DNA of 64,000 bases from Mycobacterium sp. IS-1742. Lineage in GTDB: Bacteria; Actinomycetota; Actinomycetes; Mycobacteriales; Mycobacteriaceae. The notes under the pieces are model-generated. The model saw only the letters and a list, made by a program, of their open reading frames with translations, did no database searches and was not told the DNA's origin. The stretch is from the NCBI RefSeq assembly GCF_001500125.1, contig NZ_LQIV01000014.1:38278-102277 (forward strand), read 5' to 3'. Of this stretch, positions 8,308-18,112 are shown in pieces. Numbering within the stretch: position 1 is the stretch's first letter; every line of letters starts with the position of its first letter. Position numbers and translations under genes: made by a program.

Positions 8308-10347
8308 ATGATTGTGAGAATTCGGGCAGCCCGGCGTATTCGTGGCGGCCGCCGATGGATGCGGGGCTCCGTGCTCGTGCCCGCGCTCTTGGCGATTGCG
8401 ATCGCGGTGGTCTTCATGTGGGGATTTCACATAACCGGCCAATTCGACGTGGAGACCGGTGACCACAGCTCGTCGAGCAATTGGCAGCGGCTATGGGCGA
8501 CGCTCGCGTTGTTCACCGGCGCGTACATCTCGCTGAACCCGGACTGGGACCCGATGCCACCAAGGGAGCTGAGTGTCGTCGGGATCATCGCTCTGAGCCT
8601 GACCCTGATCACCGCAGGCTCGTTGGTCCTTCTCTCTCGCCGTGTGCGAGATTTCGTGCGGACGATTCGACCCGCTCGTCGGTTGGTCGTGATCGGCGAC
8701 GGCTCATCGGCCGCCATGTTGGTGACATCCAGTATTGATCGAGGTATCCCGGCGGTACTGCTCACGGACACACGGAGGTCATTGGCCGCCAGGGCCGCCG
8801 AACCGACCGTTCCTATCATCGCCTCCGGCGAGATGCCCTCCGCACTCACGAGTTTTCCGGCACGGAGGGCGGTCAAGCGCGCGCGTACCGTCGTGATCGC
8901 GACGGATTCCGATCGGTCGAACATGGCTCTTCACACGGAGATGCGCCGCGTGCGCACAAGCGGGCGCGCGTCCTCTGCTGGACGGCAGCCCGCACTCGGC
9001 CGACAGCCGAGAGACCTCGTCGTCATACACGACTCCGAGTACGCAGAGTTGCTGCGTCCTGAGTCGCTCGGGAGAGTGCTGCCTGCCAACGAGATCACCT
9101 GTCCAGCTGAGAATATCGCGGAGCATGTCTGCCATGTGATCGTTGCGGCGGTGACCGGCTCGAAAACGGAACACGTCAGTGTCGCCGTCATCGACGTGGA
9201 GTCGCCCAGCGCGCGCTCTGACCCGCAGCTCAACCTCGACCGAACCATCGACATTTGGGTGCGGCGGCTGTGCAGATCGTTGGAGTTCCTCCGTATCCCT
9301 CGCGATGGCGTCGGTTTGGCGGATCACACGACCGTGCCTCGGGTGACTGTCGTCTGCGGGGACCCGCCGACACCAAGTGGAGCAGGAATGCGCATCAAGA
9401 TCGTCACGGGCGCTACATCCGCCGCGGTCGTGCGGCACGTGCTGACGAACCGAGCCGCAGCGGATCTCTGGATCGCGATCGCAGACGCCGACATGACAAA
9501 GGGCGCCGTAGAGCTCCGATACCGGGAGGAGGAGCGCCCGGACGTCTTGACCGGCCGGGAGTGGCTGGGCTCCCCGACGATGAAGTCACCCACGACGAGC
9601 GATCGTGAGTTACCCATCCTGGTCCTCGACCCAGCCGATGTCGGCCTGGACGCCACACTCGTCACGGATGTCACGGGCACACAATGGGCCAGAACATTTG
9701 ACCTGGCCTACCAGATCATGTTCTCCGTCGGCGGTGTCGGATCGCCTGTCACAGGATGGCAACCCGGCGCGCCGATGGGGGAGTCCACACGCGGACTCGA
9801 AAGAGAGCGAATCCGGGCAGCGCGTCGGTGCAACGGGTCGGCAGAGGACGCCGCGCGTTCGGCCCGCCGAGAGATCGCCAGCCGATATTCCAGCAAGCGT
9901 GCCGCGGAAGTGATGCTGGAGGTGCTGGCAGACCGTGGGTTCGAGTTACGTCGAGCGCTCGACACCAACGCCATCGAGGCTCCGCCGCTGACTTCTGAGG
10001 ACATCGAATACATTGCGGAGTCCGAGCACCACGACTGGCTGACTCGCACGTGGACGGATACCAGCCGATGGCCTGCCCGGGTGGAACGAGTCATCACCTA
10101 CAGCACATCACGTGCCAACCAGTACTGCTACCGAGGTCTTGTCGCGCTGGAAGCCAGCGGGGAAACACCGGTCCGTCTTCGGAAAGCTGCCGACTACAAC
10201 CGCAGGATCGCAACGGAGACCTACCCGGCGATAGCGGCATCCTTCGGCTACGCCATCGTCCGAACAAGCGCACCCGAATCGGATCGACATCGCGAATTCG
10301 CTTGTGCCATACAGAATTGCCCGTGCGGACCCGTCGTCAGGGTGTGA
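8308..10347 (+). CDS. Two-TM, RCK (TrkA-N) and RyR-like domain protein 2
   Basis: This 679-residue protein resembles the gene at 5500 in layout, not closely in sequence. It has a transmembrane helix at about residues 20-40, a loop with NWQRLWATLALFTGAY where a channel pore helix would be, and a second helix (about 88-108). A Rossmann domain follows (RLVVIGDGSSAAML). A second, degenerate nucleotide-binding region is in the middle. The C-terminus has an RyR-like segment (EYIAESEHHDWLTRTW, then a Trp and a tail ending FGYAIVRTS). The ATG at 8308 has GAGG six bases upstream; a TTG at 8254 would extend it by 18 residues. Its 3' end overlaps the convergent SLOG gene by 11 bp. Probably a membrane sensor of the same conflict system. 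Confidence 0.73.
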   Translation: MIVRIRAARRIRGGRRWMRGSVLVPALLAIAIAVVFMWGFHITGQFDVETGDHSSSSNWQRLWATLALFTGAYISLNPDWDPMPPRELSVVGIIALSLTLITAGSLVLLSRRVRDFVRTIRPARRLVVIGDGSSAAMLVTSSIDRGIPAVLLTDTRRSLAARAAEPTVPIIASGEMPSALTSFPARRAVKRARTVVIATDSDRSNMALHTEMRRVRTSGRASSAGRQPALGRQPRDLVVIHDSEYAELLRPESLGRVLPANEITCPAENIAEHVCHVIVAAVTGSKTEHVSVAVIDVESPSARSDPQLNLDRTIDIWVRRLCRSLEFLRIPRDGVGLADHTTVPRVTVVCGDPPTPSGAGMRIKIVTGATSAAVVRHVLTNRAAADLWIAIADADMTKGAVELRYREEERPDVLTGREWLGSPTMKSPTTSDRELPILVLDPADVGLDATLVTDVTGTQWARTFDLAYQIMFSVGGVGSPVTGWQPGAPMGESTRGLERERIRAARRCNGSAEDAARSARREIASRYSSKRAAEVMLEVLADRGFELRRALDTNAIEAPPLTSEDIEYIAESEHHDWLTRTWTDTSRWPARVERVITYSTSRANQYCYRGLVALEASGETPVRLRKAADYNRRIATETYPAIAASFGYAIVRTSAPESDRHREFACAIQNCPCGPVVRV

Positions 10348-12274
10348 GGGCGGTGAGCAGGCGGTCGATCACGTCCTTCGGGTCGCCGCAGTCGGCGAGG
10401 AACTGCAACTGAAATCGCGCGCTGCGAATCTGATCGCCCCGGCCATACCTTGCGGCCTCTGAATACCGGTAAAGAGCCTCGTCGAAATCCGTGCCACTTT
10501 CCAGGCTCTCATGCAGTACGAGCTCTGCTCGAGTGGCAAGCGCCCAGAAGTCGGACGGATCGTTCGTCAGCGCGACCCGCGTCAAGAAATTGGTGACGGT
10601 GACGACTTCCGAAAAATCTGCGCTGAAATGAGCGTCCCGTGGACGATCGCTCAAACGGATGGCCATGGCCAGGTTCACGCCGGTGTAGTAGTCGGGATCG
10701 AGCTGAAAACCGAGGCGGTACTGCCGTTCGATCTCGCTGAAGAGTCGGCTCTTTTGACCCGCCGTCAGCGTCGATCGCTGGGTGTGAAGTTGCCTCTTGA
10801 GCAGACCACCCCATATGCCGTGCGTCTCCGAATCCACATAGCCGCGCCGTTCCGCTTCGATGAGGAATGCTTCTGCACTACGCCACATTTCCGATCGTGT
10901 GCCGACATCACTTGCCGTCTCTCCCAAGCGGCGATACGCCATCACAGACTTCTGGAGCCAGACTCTGTACAGGGGATCTCGTCCGTCTGGTTCCGCTGAC
11001 TCGAGCAGATCACGGGCACGCCCGTATGCCCCTTCGTCCAACAGGGCGGATGCCAGTTCGATCCGGAGTCCGCGCACCGTTGATGGCGGTAGGCCCTTGG
11101 CAGCGCCGATTCGAGTGGCGAGTAACTCGAATGCTTCCTGATCGGGTCGCCGCAGAGCGTCAGTCATTTGCTGTCTGAGATCGGCTTCGAGTCGTCCGTG
11201 GTGCGGGCCGCTGAACCGCTGTCGAAAGGGACGGACGACGTCTTCCAGATCAAACCACGCATGAGCTGGGCTATCGGTGTGATCAGAGGTCAACGCCTCT
11301 TGTAATACTGGTCTGAGCGCGCGAATCGCCCTCTCTGCCTGCTCGTCTGATACGGAATCGGTACGGCGTACGAAACTGTGGGTCCTGATCATGTTGACGT
11401 CGAACGGTGGCGGCTTCGGTTTGAACGATTCGATTGCCGGATCCACGAGAACTGTCGAGCGCGGAGCGAATACGTGTCGTACTCCCAGCTCGTAGGCGAC
11501 ATTGAAGTTCAGGGTGGACAGATCGACGAGCACGATGTCCGAATTGGCGAGTTCTGCGAGCATGCCCGAGTGGATGATGCCGCTGTCGGTCTCCAGGTCG
11601 GCGCGCGTCCATGCAGTGTCGAGGTCCTCCATGAGGACGCGGTAGACCTTGTGGAACGCAGCATCGCAATCGACGTAGCGTCCCAATCGGGGATCGCGCT
11701 TTCGCCCGTAAGGCATCACGATGAAGGCGGTTCCACTCGATTGGATCGGGTCGAGGTCGACTGTCAACATGCCGCGCTCTTCAGCGCGCAGAACCAGATC
11801 GTCGGTCACGCTCAACTCGTCGTCGGCAGTCGCCGGCCGTAGCGTGAAGAGCCATACTCGTTGAGCCTCCGCCGCGGCGAGCGCATCGGCCGCGTCGAGC
11901 AAGTGTTGGTTGTGTAGGTGGTAGGTGCGCTCGTCGGCCGGATCCAGATCGAATTCCCTGACCGCGACCGCGTCATTTTGAAGAATTCGGTCGTAATGAC
12001 TCGTCCACGGCTCACCCCTGACCGCGACGCTGGTTTCTCGGAATCGGTCTCGGTCGAATGGGAGGACCACCTTCACCGGAATCTGCTCAGCCAAAGCCGC
12101 CTGCGCGAAGATCATGTCTGCTCCGGAAGCAAGAGCGCCGACAACACACGCGGGTTGCAGCGATTGCAGCAGCCCCCTGATCCGCAAGCGCAACGCGTTC
12201 GCACGATCCAATGGCATTCTGGGGTTCGCTCGATCGGCCTCGTCAGCCTGGGAACCGCCGTACACGACAATCAC
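10337..12274 (-). CDS. SLOG, deoxyribosyltransferase-like and TRAFs-binding (DUF4071) fusion
   Basis: This 645-residue cytosolic protein has three parts. Residues 1 to about 170 form a SLOG (LOG/DprA-like) Rossmann domain: VVYGGSQ at the start, ALASGADMIFAQAALAEQ as the ligand loop and VVLPFDRDRF. Residues about 185-310 look like a nucleoside 2-deoxyribosyltransferase or TIR-like domain: FIVMPYGRKRDP, GMLAELANSDIVLVDLSTLNFNVAYELGVRH. The rest is a TPR-like helical region of the TRAFs-binding kind (ELLATRIGAAKGLPPSTVRGL, then ASALLDEGAYGRARDLLESA). SLOG domains bind or process nucleotide derivatives; TRAFs-binding regions are thought to be adaptors. The start is GTG at 12274 with a weak ribosome site. 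It may make or sense the ligand acting on the SLATT and RyR proteins next door; that link is inferred from position. Confidence 0.8.
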   Translation of the reverse strand: MIVVYGGSQADEADRANPRMPLDRANALRLRIRGLLQSLQPACVVGALASGADMIFAQAALAEQIPVKVVLPFDRDRFRETSVAVRGEPWTSHYDRILQNDAVAVREFDLDPADERTYHLHNQHLLDAADALAAAEAQRVWLFTLRPATADDELSVTDDLVLRAEERGMLTVDLDPIQSSGTAFIVMPYGRKRDPRLGRYVDCDAAFHKVYRVLMEDLDTAWTRADLETDSGIIHSGMLAELANSDIVLVDLSTLNFNVAYELGVRHVFAPRSTVLVDPAIESFKPKPPPFDVNMIRTHSFVRRTDSVSDEQAERAIRALRPVLQEALTSDHTDSPAHAWFDLEDVVRPFRQRFSGPHHGRLEADLRQQMTDALRRPDQEAFELLATRIGAAKGLPPSTVRGLRIELASALLDEGAYGRARDLLESAEPDGRDPLYRVWLQKSVMAYRRLGETASDVGTRSEMWRSAEAFLIEAERRGYVDSETHGIWGGLLKRQLHTQRSTLTAGQKSRLFSEIERQYRLGFQLDPDYYTGVNLAMAIRLSDRPRDAHFSADFSEVVTVTNFLTRVALTNDPSDFWALATRAELVLHESLESGTDFDEALYRYSEAARYGRGDQIRSARFQLQFLADCGDPKDVIDRLLTALTP

Positions 12275-12354
12275 GCCTCAGGCCCCCGTTTCGTTGCGCA
12301 ACTATCAAGTGTGCGAATTATCCTCGAACAACGACGTCGTAGGCAGACCATTCG

Positions 12355-14075
12355 CTAGACATCGCGCCGCGGATTGTCGGCACGTCGACGTTCGGCGGTG
12401 AGCGTGCGCGTCCCGTCGTCACGCCTGCGGGTGATCCGCTGGGCGTCCAGCCGCTCGAGCAGCGGCACCGCGACGCGACGGGTGGTGCCCAGTGCCCGTT
12501 TGGCCTCGGCGACGGTGAACGGCTGGGGGAGCGCCGCAAGGATCTTGGCCGCGTGCCCCAGCGCGTCCGCACCGAGGACGATGCCGTCGGCGATCCGTGT
12601 GAGCCGTCCCGCCCGCACCGCCGCGGCCAGTTCCGGTGCGCCGAGCCCCAACTCGGCGAGCGTGTCCGCCTCTGGTGCGCGGAACGGTTCGGCGGCCAGC
12701 GACTCCTCGATGTTGCGGACCGCCTCGTCGACCCGCGCCGGCAGCGTCATCCCGGGCTCCCGGACCCTGCCGTCGGACACCTCCAGCGTGGTGTCCGCGA
12801 GCAGCGGGGCGACGAGTTCGATTGCCGGCAAACCGATCTCACGGCGCAGTGTCTCCAGCGGCATCCCCGCCGCCACGTCGTGGACGGCCGACCACTGCCG
12901 CACGGCAGCCACCGCGTCGTCGCGGCGCCGGCCCCACCACGTCTCGTCGACCATCCACGCCCCGATGCGCCGGCCGGTCTGCGGCGCGCCCATCGCGCGC
13001 AGATCGGACACCCGTGCGAACAGCGGTGGGGGCGTGCGCCCCTCGGCCAGCTCCTGGGCGCGCTCGCGGGCCGCCCCCCGCCGCCGCAACGGCGGGGGCC
13101 GCACGTCGAGCACCCTCACTCCGGCGGCGATGCGGTGCCGGCCCGGATCACGCAACAGCCCGACATCGCCGACCCGCAGCGGCAACGGCCGCAACAACCG
13201 CAGCCGGGCCGCGGCGCCGAGGGGGCGGACGTGCACGGGCACCGCGGCCGAACCGATGTGCATGACGAGGCGAGGGTGCAGGTCGTCGGCCACGCGCAGT
13301 GCGACGTCGACCTCATCGGTGTCGAGCCAAGCGCCGGGGGTGCGCAGCGTGTCGCCGCGTCCGATGTCCTGCCGGTCGACACCCCGCAGATTGACCGCGA
13401 CGCGGGCCACCGGACCGACGGCGCTGCGCTGCTGCCCCAGCGACTGCAGCCCGCGCACGCTGACGCGCCGCCCGGCGTGCTCGAGTTCGTCGTCCACGCG
13501 CAGCGTCCCCGCGGCGAGCGTGCCGGTGACGACGGTGCCCGCCCCGCGCACCGTGAAGGAGCGGTCGACCCAGAGCCGGACGTCGGCGGCGTCGTCGGGG
13601 TCTGGCAACCGGTCGACGAGGTCGACGAGTGCGGTGCGCACGCCGTCGAGGTCGGTGCCGACGGCGACCGGCGGACCGGCCATACCGGTTCCCGAGAACG
13701 CCGTCAGGGCCTGCTCGATTGCCGGTTCCGGGTCGGCGAGGTCGGCTTTCGTGACGACCAGCAGCGCGCGCCGCACGCCGAGCGCATCGAGCGCGGCCAG
13801 GTGCTCCTGCGACTGCGGCATCCACCCCTCGGTCGCCGCGACGACGAACATCACCGCCGGGACCGGTCCCACACCCGCGAGCATGTTGGCCACGAACCGC
13901 TCATGGCCGGGCACGTCGACGAAGGCCATCTCGCGTCCGCCGATGTCGGCCCAGGCGAATCCCAGGTCGATGGTCAGGCCGCGGCGCTGCTCCTCGGCGA
14001 GCCGGTCGGGCCACATCCCGGTGAGCCGCTGGACCAGCGTCGACTTGCCGTGGTCGACGTGGCCCGCGGTCGCGA

Positions 14076-14085
<10 letters not shown>
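12355..14085 (-). CDS. selB: Selenocysteine-specific elongation factor SelB
   Basis: SelB is the dedicated GTPase that carries Sec-tRNA(Sec) to the ribosome at UGA codons marked by a SECIS hairpin. The 576-residue protein opens with the P-loop GHVDHGKST, a switch region with RGLTIDLGFAW, DVPGHERF as G3 and TKAD as G4, then EF-Tu-like beta domains. The C-terminal half contains winged-helix repeats ending in the basic RITRRRDDGTRTL segment that would contact the mRNA hairpin. The length is close to the bacterial norm. Its ATG overlaps the end of selA by 10 bp (coupling). It is the last gene of the minus-strand tRNA-Sec/selA/selB unit and borders the lower-GC island. Confidence 0.96.
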
Positions 14086-15353
<1,268 letters not shown>

Positions 15354-15359
15354 GCCGCT

Positions 15360-15424
15360 CCCCGGCGGTGATTTCGGTGTGTTTCGTCGCGCTGGGCGCG
15401 ACCGACTACACCGAAATCGCGGGG
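15360..15424. terminator. Long hairpin between tRNA-Sec and selA
   Basis: Nested inverted repeats pair 15360-15363 with 15421-15424, 15370-15380 (GATTTCGGTGT) with 15408-15418, and 15386-15392 (GTCGCGC) with 15396-15402 around a 3-base loop. It could be an attenuating terminator or processing site between tRNA-Sec and selA, or an intergenic palindromic repeat of the kind spread through mycobacterial genomes. No U-tract follows. Confidence 0.55.
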
Positions 15425-15428
15425 AGTA

Positions 15429-15523
15429 TGGCGGAGGCGGACGGGAATCGAACCCGCCAACGACAGATCCTGCCGTTCGACGATTTTGAAGATCGCGCCG
15501 GTCACCAGACCGGATACGCCTCC
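15429..15523 (-). tRNA. selC: tRNA-Sec (anticodon UCA)
   Basis: Read on the minus strand this is a 95-base tRNA with features special to selenocysteine: a long D stem (CCGGTC with GACCGG, four-base loop), anticodon loop CTTCAAA giving UCA, a very long variable arm (AACGGCAG with CTGTCGTT) and a T arm CGGGTTCGATTCCCG. The acceptor ends pair GGAGGCG with CGCCTCC, and the 3' CCA is encoded. It lies upstream of selA on the same strand and divergent from selD. Confidence 0.97.
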
Positions 15524-15562
15524 CTGGCCCATGGCCCCATCATGGCAGGCACCATGGTGGGC

Positions 15563-16564
15563 ATGACGTCTGTGACCTACCGACTCACCCAGTTCGCCCA
15601 CGGCGGCGGATGCGCGTGCAAGATCCCGCCGGGCGAACTGGAGGACGTGGTCCGCGGGCTGACGGCGGCGCGGCCGCACAACCCGGTCGGTGAGCTGCTC
15701 GTGGGTCTGGACGACGGCGACGACGCCGCGGCCGTCCGGATCGCCGGGGACACCGCGCTGATCGCGACGACGGACTTCTTCACCCCGGTCGTCGACGATG
15801 CGTACGACTGGGGCCGCATCGCGGCGACCAACGCGCTGTCGGACGTGTACGCGATGGGCGGCCGCCCGGTGGTGGCCGTGAACCTGCTGGGCTGGCCGCG
15901 CGACGTGCTGCCGTTCGAGCTGGCCGCCGAGGTGTTGCGCGGTGGGCTCGACGTCTGCAACGCCGCGGGCTGCCACCTCGCGGGCGGGCACAGCGTCGAC
16001 GACCCCGAGCCGAAGTACGGGTTGGCGGTGACGGGTGTCGCCGACCCGAACCGGTTGCTGCGCAACGACGCCGGAAGGCCCGGCACACCGCTGTCGTTGA
16101 CCAAACCGCTCGGGATCGGCGTGCTCAACAGCAGGCACAAGGCCACCGGTGAGCGGTCCCAGGAGGCGATCGAGGTGATGACGACCCTCAACGCGCAGGC
16201 GGCGGTGGCGGCGCTCGAGGCCGGCGCCGAATGTGCCACGGACGTCACGGGTTTCGGCCTGCTCGGTCATCTGTACAAGCTCGCGAGGGCCAGCGGTGTG
16301 ACCGCGGTGGTCGACGCGGCCGCCGTGCCCTACATCGACGGGGCGCGCGACGCGCTCGCGGCCGGCCACGTCAGCGGTGGCACGCGGCGCAACCTCGACT
16401 GGGTGGCGCCGCACGCCGACCTGTCGGCGGTCGACGAGGACGAGGCGCTGCTGCTGGCCGACGCCCAGACCTCCGGGGGGCTCCTGGTCGCCGGTGAGAT
16501 CCCCGGCGCCCCGGTCATCGGGGAACTGGTACCGCGCGGCGAGCACACGATCGTCGTGCGCTGA
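15563..16564 (+). CDS. selD: Selenide, water dikinase SelD (Cys form)
   Basis: SelD makes selenophosphate from selenide and ATP, the Se donor for SelA. The 333-residue protein has the glycine-rich N-terminus with HGGGCACKIPP, in which the catalytic position is Cys (Sec in some homologues), the conserved Lys, the metal/ATP motif ATTDFFTPVVDDAYDWGRIAA, LAGGHSVDDPEPKYGLAVTG and DVTGFGLLGHL. In-frame ATGs occur at 15542, 15554 and 15563; I prefer 15563 because the conserved fold begins directly after it and GGTGGG precedes it. The gene is divergent from tRNA-Sec/selA/selB, with only 39 bp between tRNA end and start codon, so the promoters must overlap. Confidence 0.95.
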   Translation: MTSVTYRLTQFAHGGGCACKIPPGELEDVVRGLTAARPHNPVGELLVGLDDGDDAAAVRIAGDTALIATTDFFTPVVDDAYDWGRIAATNALSDVYAMGGRPVVAVNLLGWPRDVLPFELAAEVLRGGLDVCNAAGCHLAGGHSVDDPEPKYGLAVTGVADPNRLLRNDAGRPGTPLSLTKPLGIGVLNSRHKATGERSQEAIEVMTTLNAQAAVAALEAGAECATDVTGFGLLGHLYKLARASGVTAVVDAAAVPYIDGARDALAAGHVSGGTRRNLDWVAPHADLSAVDEDEALLLADAQTSGGLLVAGEIPGAPVIGELVPRGEHTIVVR

Positions 16565-16585
16565 GGCCGATCTAGGCTCTGCGAC

Positions 16586-16972
16586 ATGACCTCCCCCGAA
16601 GGACCCGTCGGCACCCTGGCGTCCATCTCCGTCGACTGTCCCGACCCCGACCGGCTCGCGCCGTTCTACCGCGGCCTGCTGGGTGTGGAGGAGGTCTTCG
16701 CCACCCCCGACCGGGGCGTCGTCGCCCTGGCGGGCGCCGGTCCGATGGTGACGTTGATGCGCGCCGAGACCTACGTGGCACCCGACTGGCCCGACGGTCC
16801 GCAGCGCCAGCAGATGCACTTCGACGTCGCGGTGGACGATCTGGACGCAGCGGTGGCCGCCGCCGTGGCACTGGGTGCGACAGAGGCCGAAGTCCAGCCC
16901 GGGCAGGCGTGGCGGGTGCTGCTCGACCCGGTCGGTCATCCGTTCTGCCTGACCACCGTGCGACCCGACTGA
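16586..16972 (+). CDS. VOC-family (glyoxalase-like) protein
   Basis: This 128-residue protein has one pair of beta-alpha-beta-beta-beta modules: SISVDCPDPDRLAPFYRGLLG at the start and MHFDVAVDDLDAAVAAAVALGA, then DPVGHPFCL near the end. It is the glyoxalase/bleomycin-resistance/dioxygenase fold. The substrate cannot be read from the sequence. The start lies 21 bp after the selD stop, so it may be cotranscribed with selD by position only; there is no functional reason to link them. It faces the SDR gene at 16974, one base away. Confidence 0.82.
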   Translation: MTSPEGPVGTLASISVDCPDPDRLAPFYRGLLGVEEVFATPDRGVVALAGAGPMVTLMRAETYVAPDWPDGPQRQQMHFDVAVDDLDAAVAAAVALGATEAEVQPGQAWRVLLDPVGHPFCLTTVRPD

Positions 16973-16973
16973 G

Positions 16974-17909
16974 CTAGGAATCCGGCCGTGCGGCAAGGGC
17001 TTCGGCGCTGTGGACTGCGTGGTTGACGCGGGGGTTGTGCATCAGGACGTCGTCCATCACGGTGGTGGTCAGCGTGCGCGCCGTCAGTAGCGGGCCCACC
17101 CACGCGGGTGCGGTGACCCGCGCGGCGCGGCGTTCGACGCCGGAGAGCACGGCCTCGGCGGCCGCCTCGGCGCTCATCGGCCTGGTGATGAAACCGGGCG
17201 CCGCCGACCGGATCGCCGCGGCGTGCTCGTCGGCGAACGCGTCGCTGGTCAGGTCGGTGTCGATGAAGCCGAGGTACGCGATGCCGGCCGTGACGCCGTG
17301 CTGGGCGAGCTCGACTCGCAGGGCGCGCGAAAGCTGTTCGACCCCCGCCTTGCTGACCGCGTAGGGGGCGGCGAGCACACCGTTGAAGAACGCGTAGATC
17401 GAGCCGACGAACGCGATGTGGCCGCGGGCCGCGATGACGGCGGGCAGCGCGGCGCGCGCGGTGCGCCACTGGCCGAGCAGGTCCACCTCGACGGTGTGCT
17501 CGAAGTCGTCCGGGTCGATGGTGGCGACGGTCTCCGACGGCGGTGCGATCCCGGCGTTGGCGACCACCACGTCGATACCGCCGAACGTGGCGACCGTACC
17601 GTCGGCGGCACGCCGCAGCGCCGCCGCGTCGGTGACGTCGGCCTCGAAGGCGGCGGCCGCGTCGGCGAGTTCGGCGGCCAGGGTCTGGAGTGGTTCCAGG
17701 GTGCGGCCGACCAGTGCCACGCACGCGCCGCGGGCGTGCGCCTGCCGGGCGATCCGGGCGCCCAGCCCGCGCGCCGCGCCGGTGACGAAGACGACCCGGC
17801 CGTCGAGGTCCAGATGGGGAGGTGCGCCGAACCGGCTGCCGACGACGGGGATCCCGCGCGCCACCCGCACGGCGGTCCGGCCGGCCAACCGCACCGCGTC
17901 GTCGATCAC
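16974..17909 (-). CDS. Short-chain dehydrogenase/reductase (SDR)
   Basis: The Rossmann motif VFVTGAARGLGARIA, the NAG motif VVANAGIAPP, the catalytic Ser in FVGSIYAFFN and the YAVSKAG Tyr/Lys pair identify a classical SDR of 311 residues using NAD(P). The C-terminal 60 residues extend the core. The substrate is unknown. The start is uncertain: GTG at 17909 overlaps by 4 bp the stop of a well-initiated small ORF (17906-18034) in the neighbouring frame. Either the small ORF drives coupled translation of the SDR, or a one-base frameshift has split a longer protein. Confidence 0.85.
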   Translation of the reverse strand: MIDDAVRLAGRTAVRVARGIPVVGSRFGAPPHLDLDGRVVFVTGAARGLGARIARQAHARGACVALVGRTLEPLQTLAAELADAAAAFEADVTDAAALRRAADGTVATFGGIDVVVANAGIAPPSETVATIDPDDFEHTVEVDLLGQWRTARAALPAVIAARGHIAFVGSIYAFFNGVLAAPYAVSKAGVEQLSRALRVELAQHGVTAGIAYLGFIDTDLTSDAFADEHAAAIRSAAPGFITRPMSAEAAAEAVLSGVERRAARVTAPAWVGPLLTARTLTTTVMDDVLMHNPRVNHAVHSAEALAARPDS

Positions 17910-18034
17910 CGGATTCGGAGCTGGTAACTCAGGTACGACGGCGCCGCGGGAGCCCACGGCGCCCTGCTGGGCGCCCGGCGCGGCAGCACCGCGGTGACCA
18001 CGCGCAGCAGTGGCCGCAACATCGGAGTGGCCAT
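17906..18034 (-). CDS. 42-residue ORF overlapping the SDR start (leader or frameshifted N-terminus)
   Basis: An ATG at 18034 has a good ribosome site (AAGGGAG about seven bases upstream) and opens a 42-codon frame encoding a basic, Pro-rich peptide (MATPMLRPLLRVVTAVLPRR, later PSYLSYQLRIR). Its TGA overlaps the GTG of the SDR gene in a GTGA arrangement. It could be a genuine coupled leader peptide, or the real N-terminus of the SDR displaced by a single-base indel or sequencing error. No homologue is recognised by eye. Confidence 0.45.
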   Translation of the reverse strand: MATPMLRPLLRVVTAVLPRRAPSRAPWAPAAPSYLSYQLRIR

Positions 18035-18112
18035 CGGGGGGCTCCCTTCGGTCGGTGACGGGATCCTGAAATACCCGTCGGCGGCTGAGGCAAACCGTTA
18101 CGGTCGTCCGCG

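Noticed and set aside
15429..15523. Ordinary tRNA-Ser with long variable arm
   Set aside because: The anticodon is UCA, the D stem is 6 bp, and the gene sits between selA and selD, which together identify tRNA-Sec.
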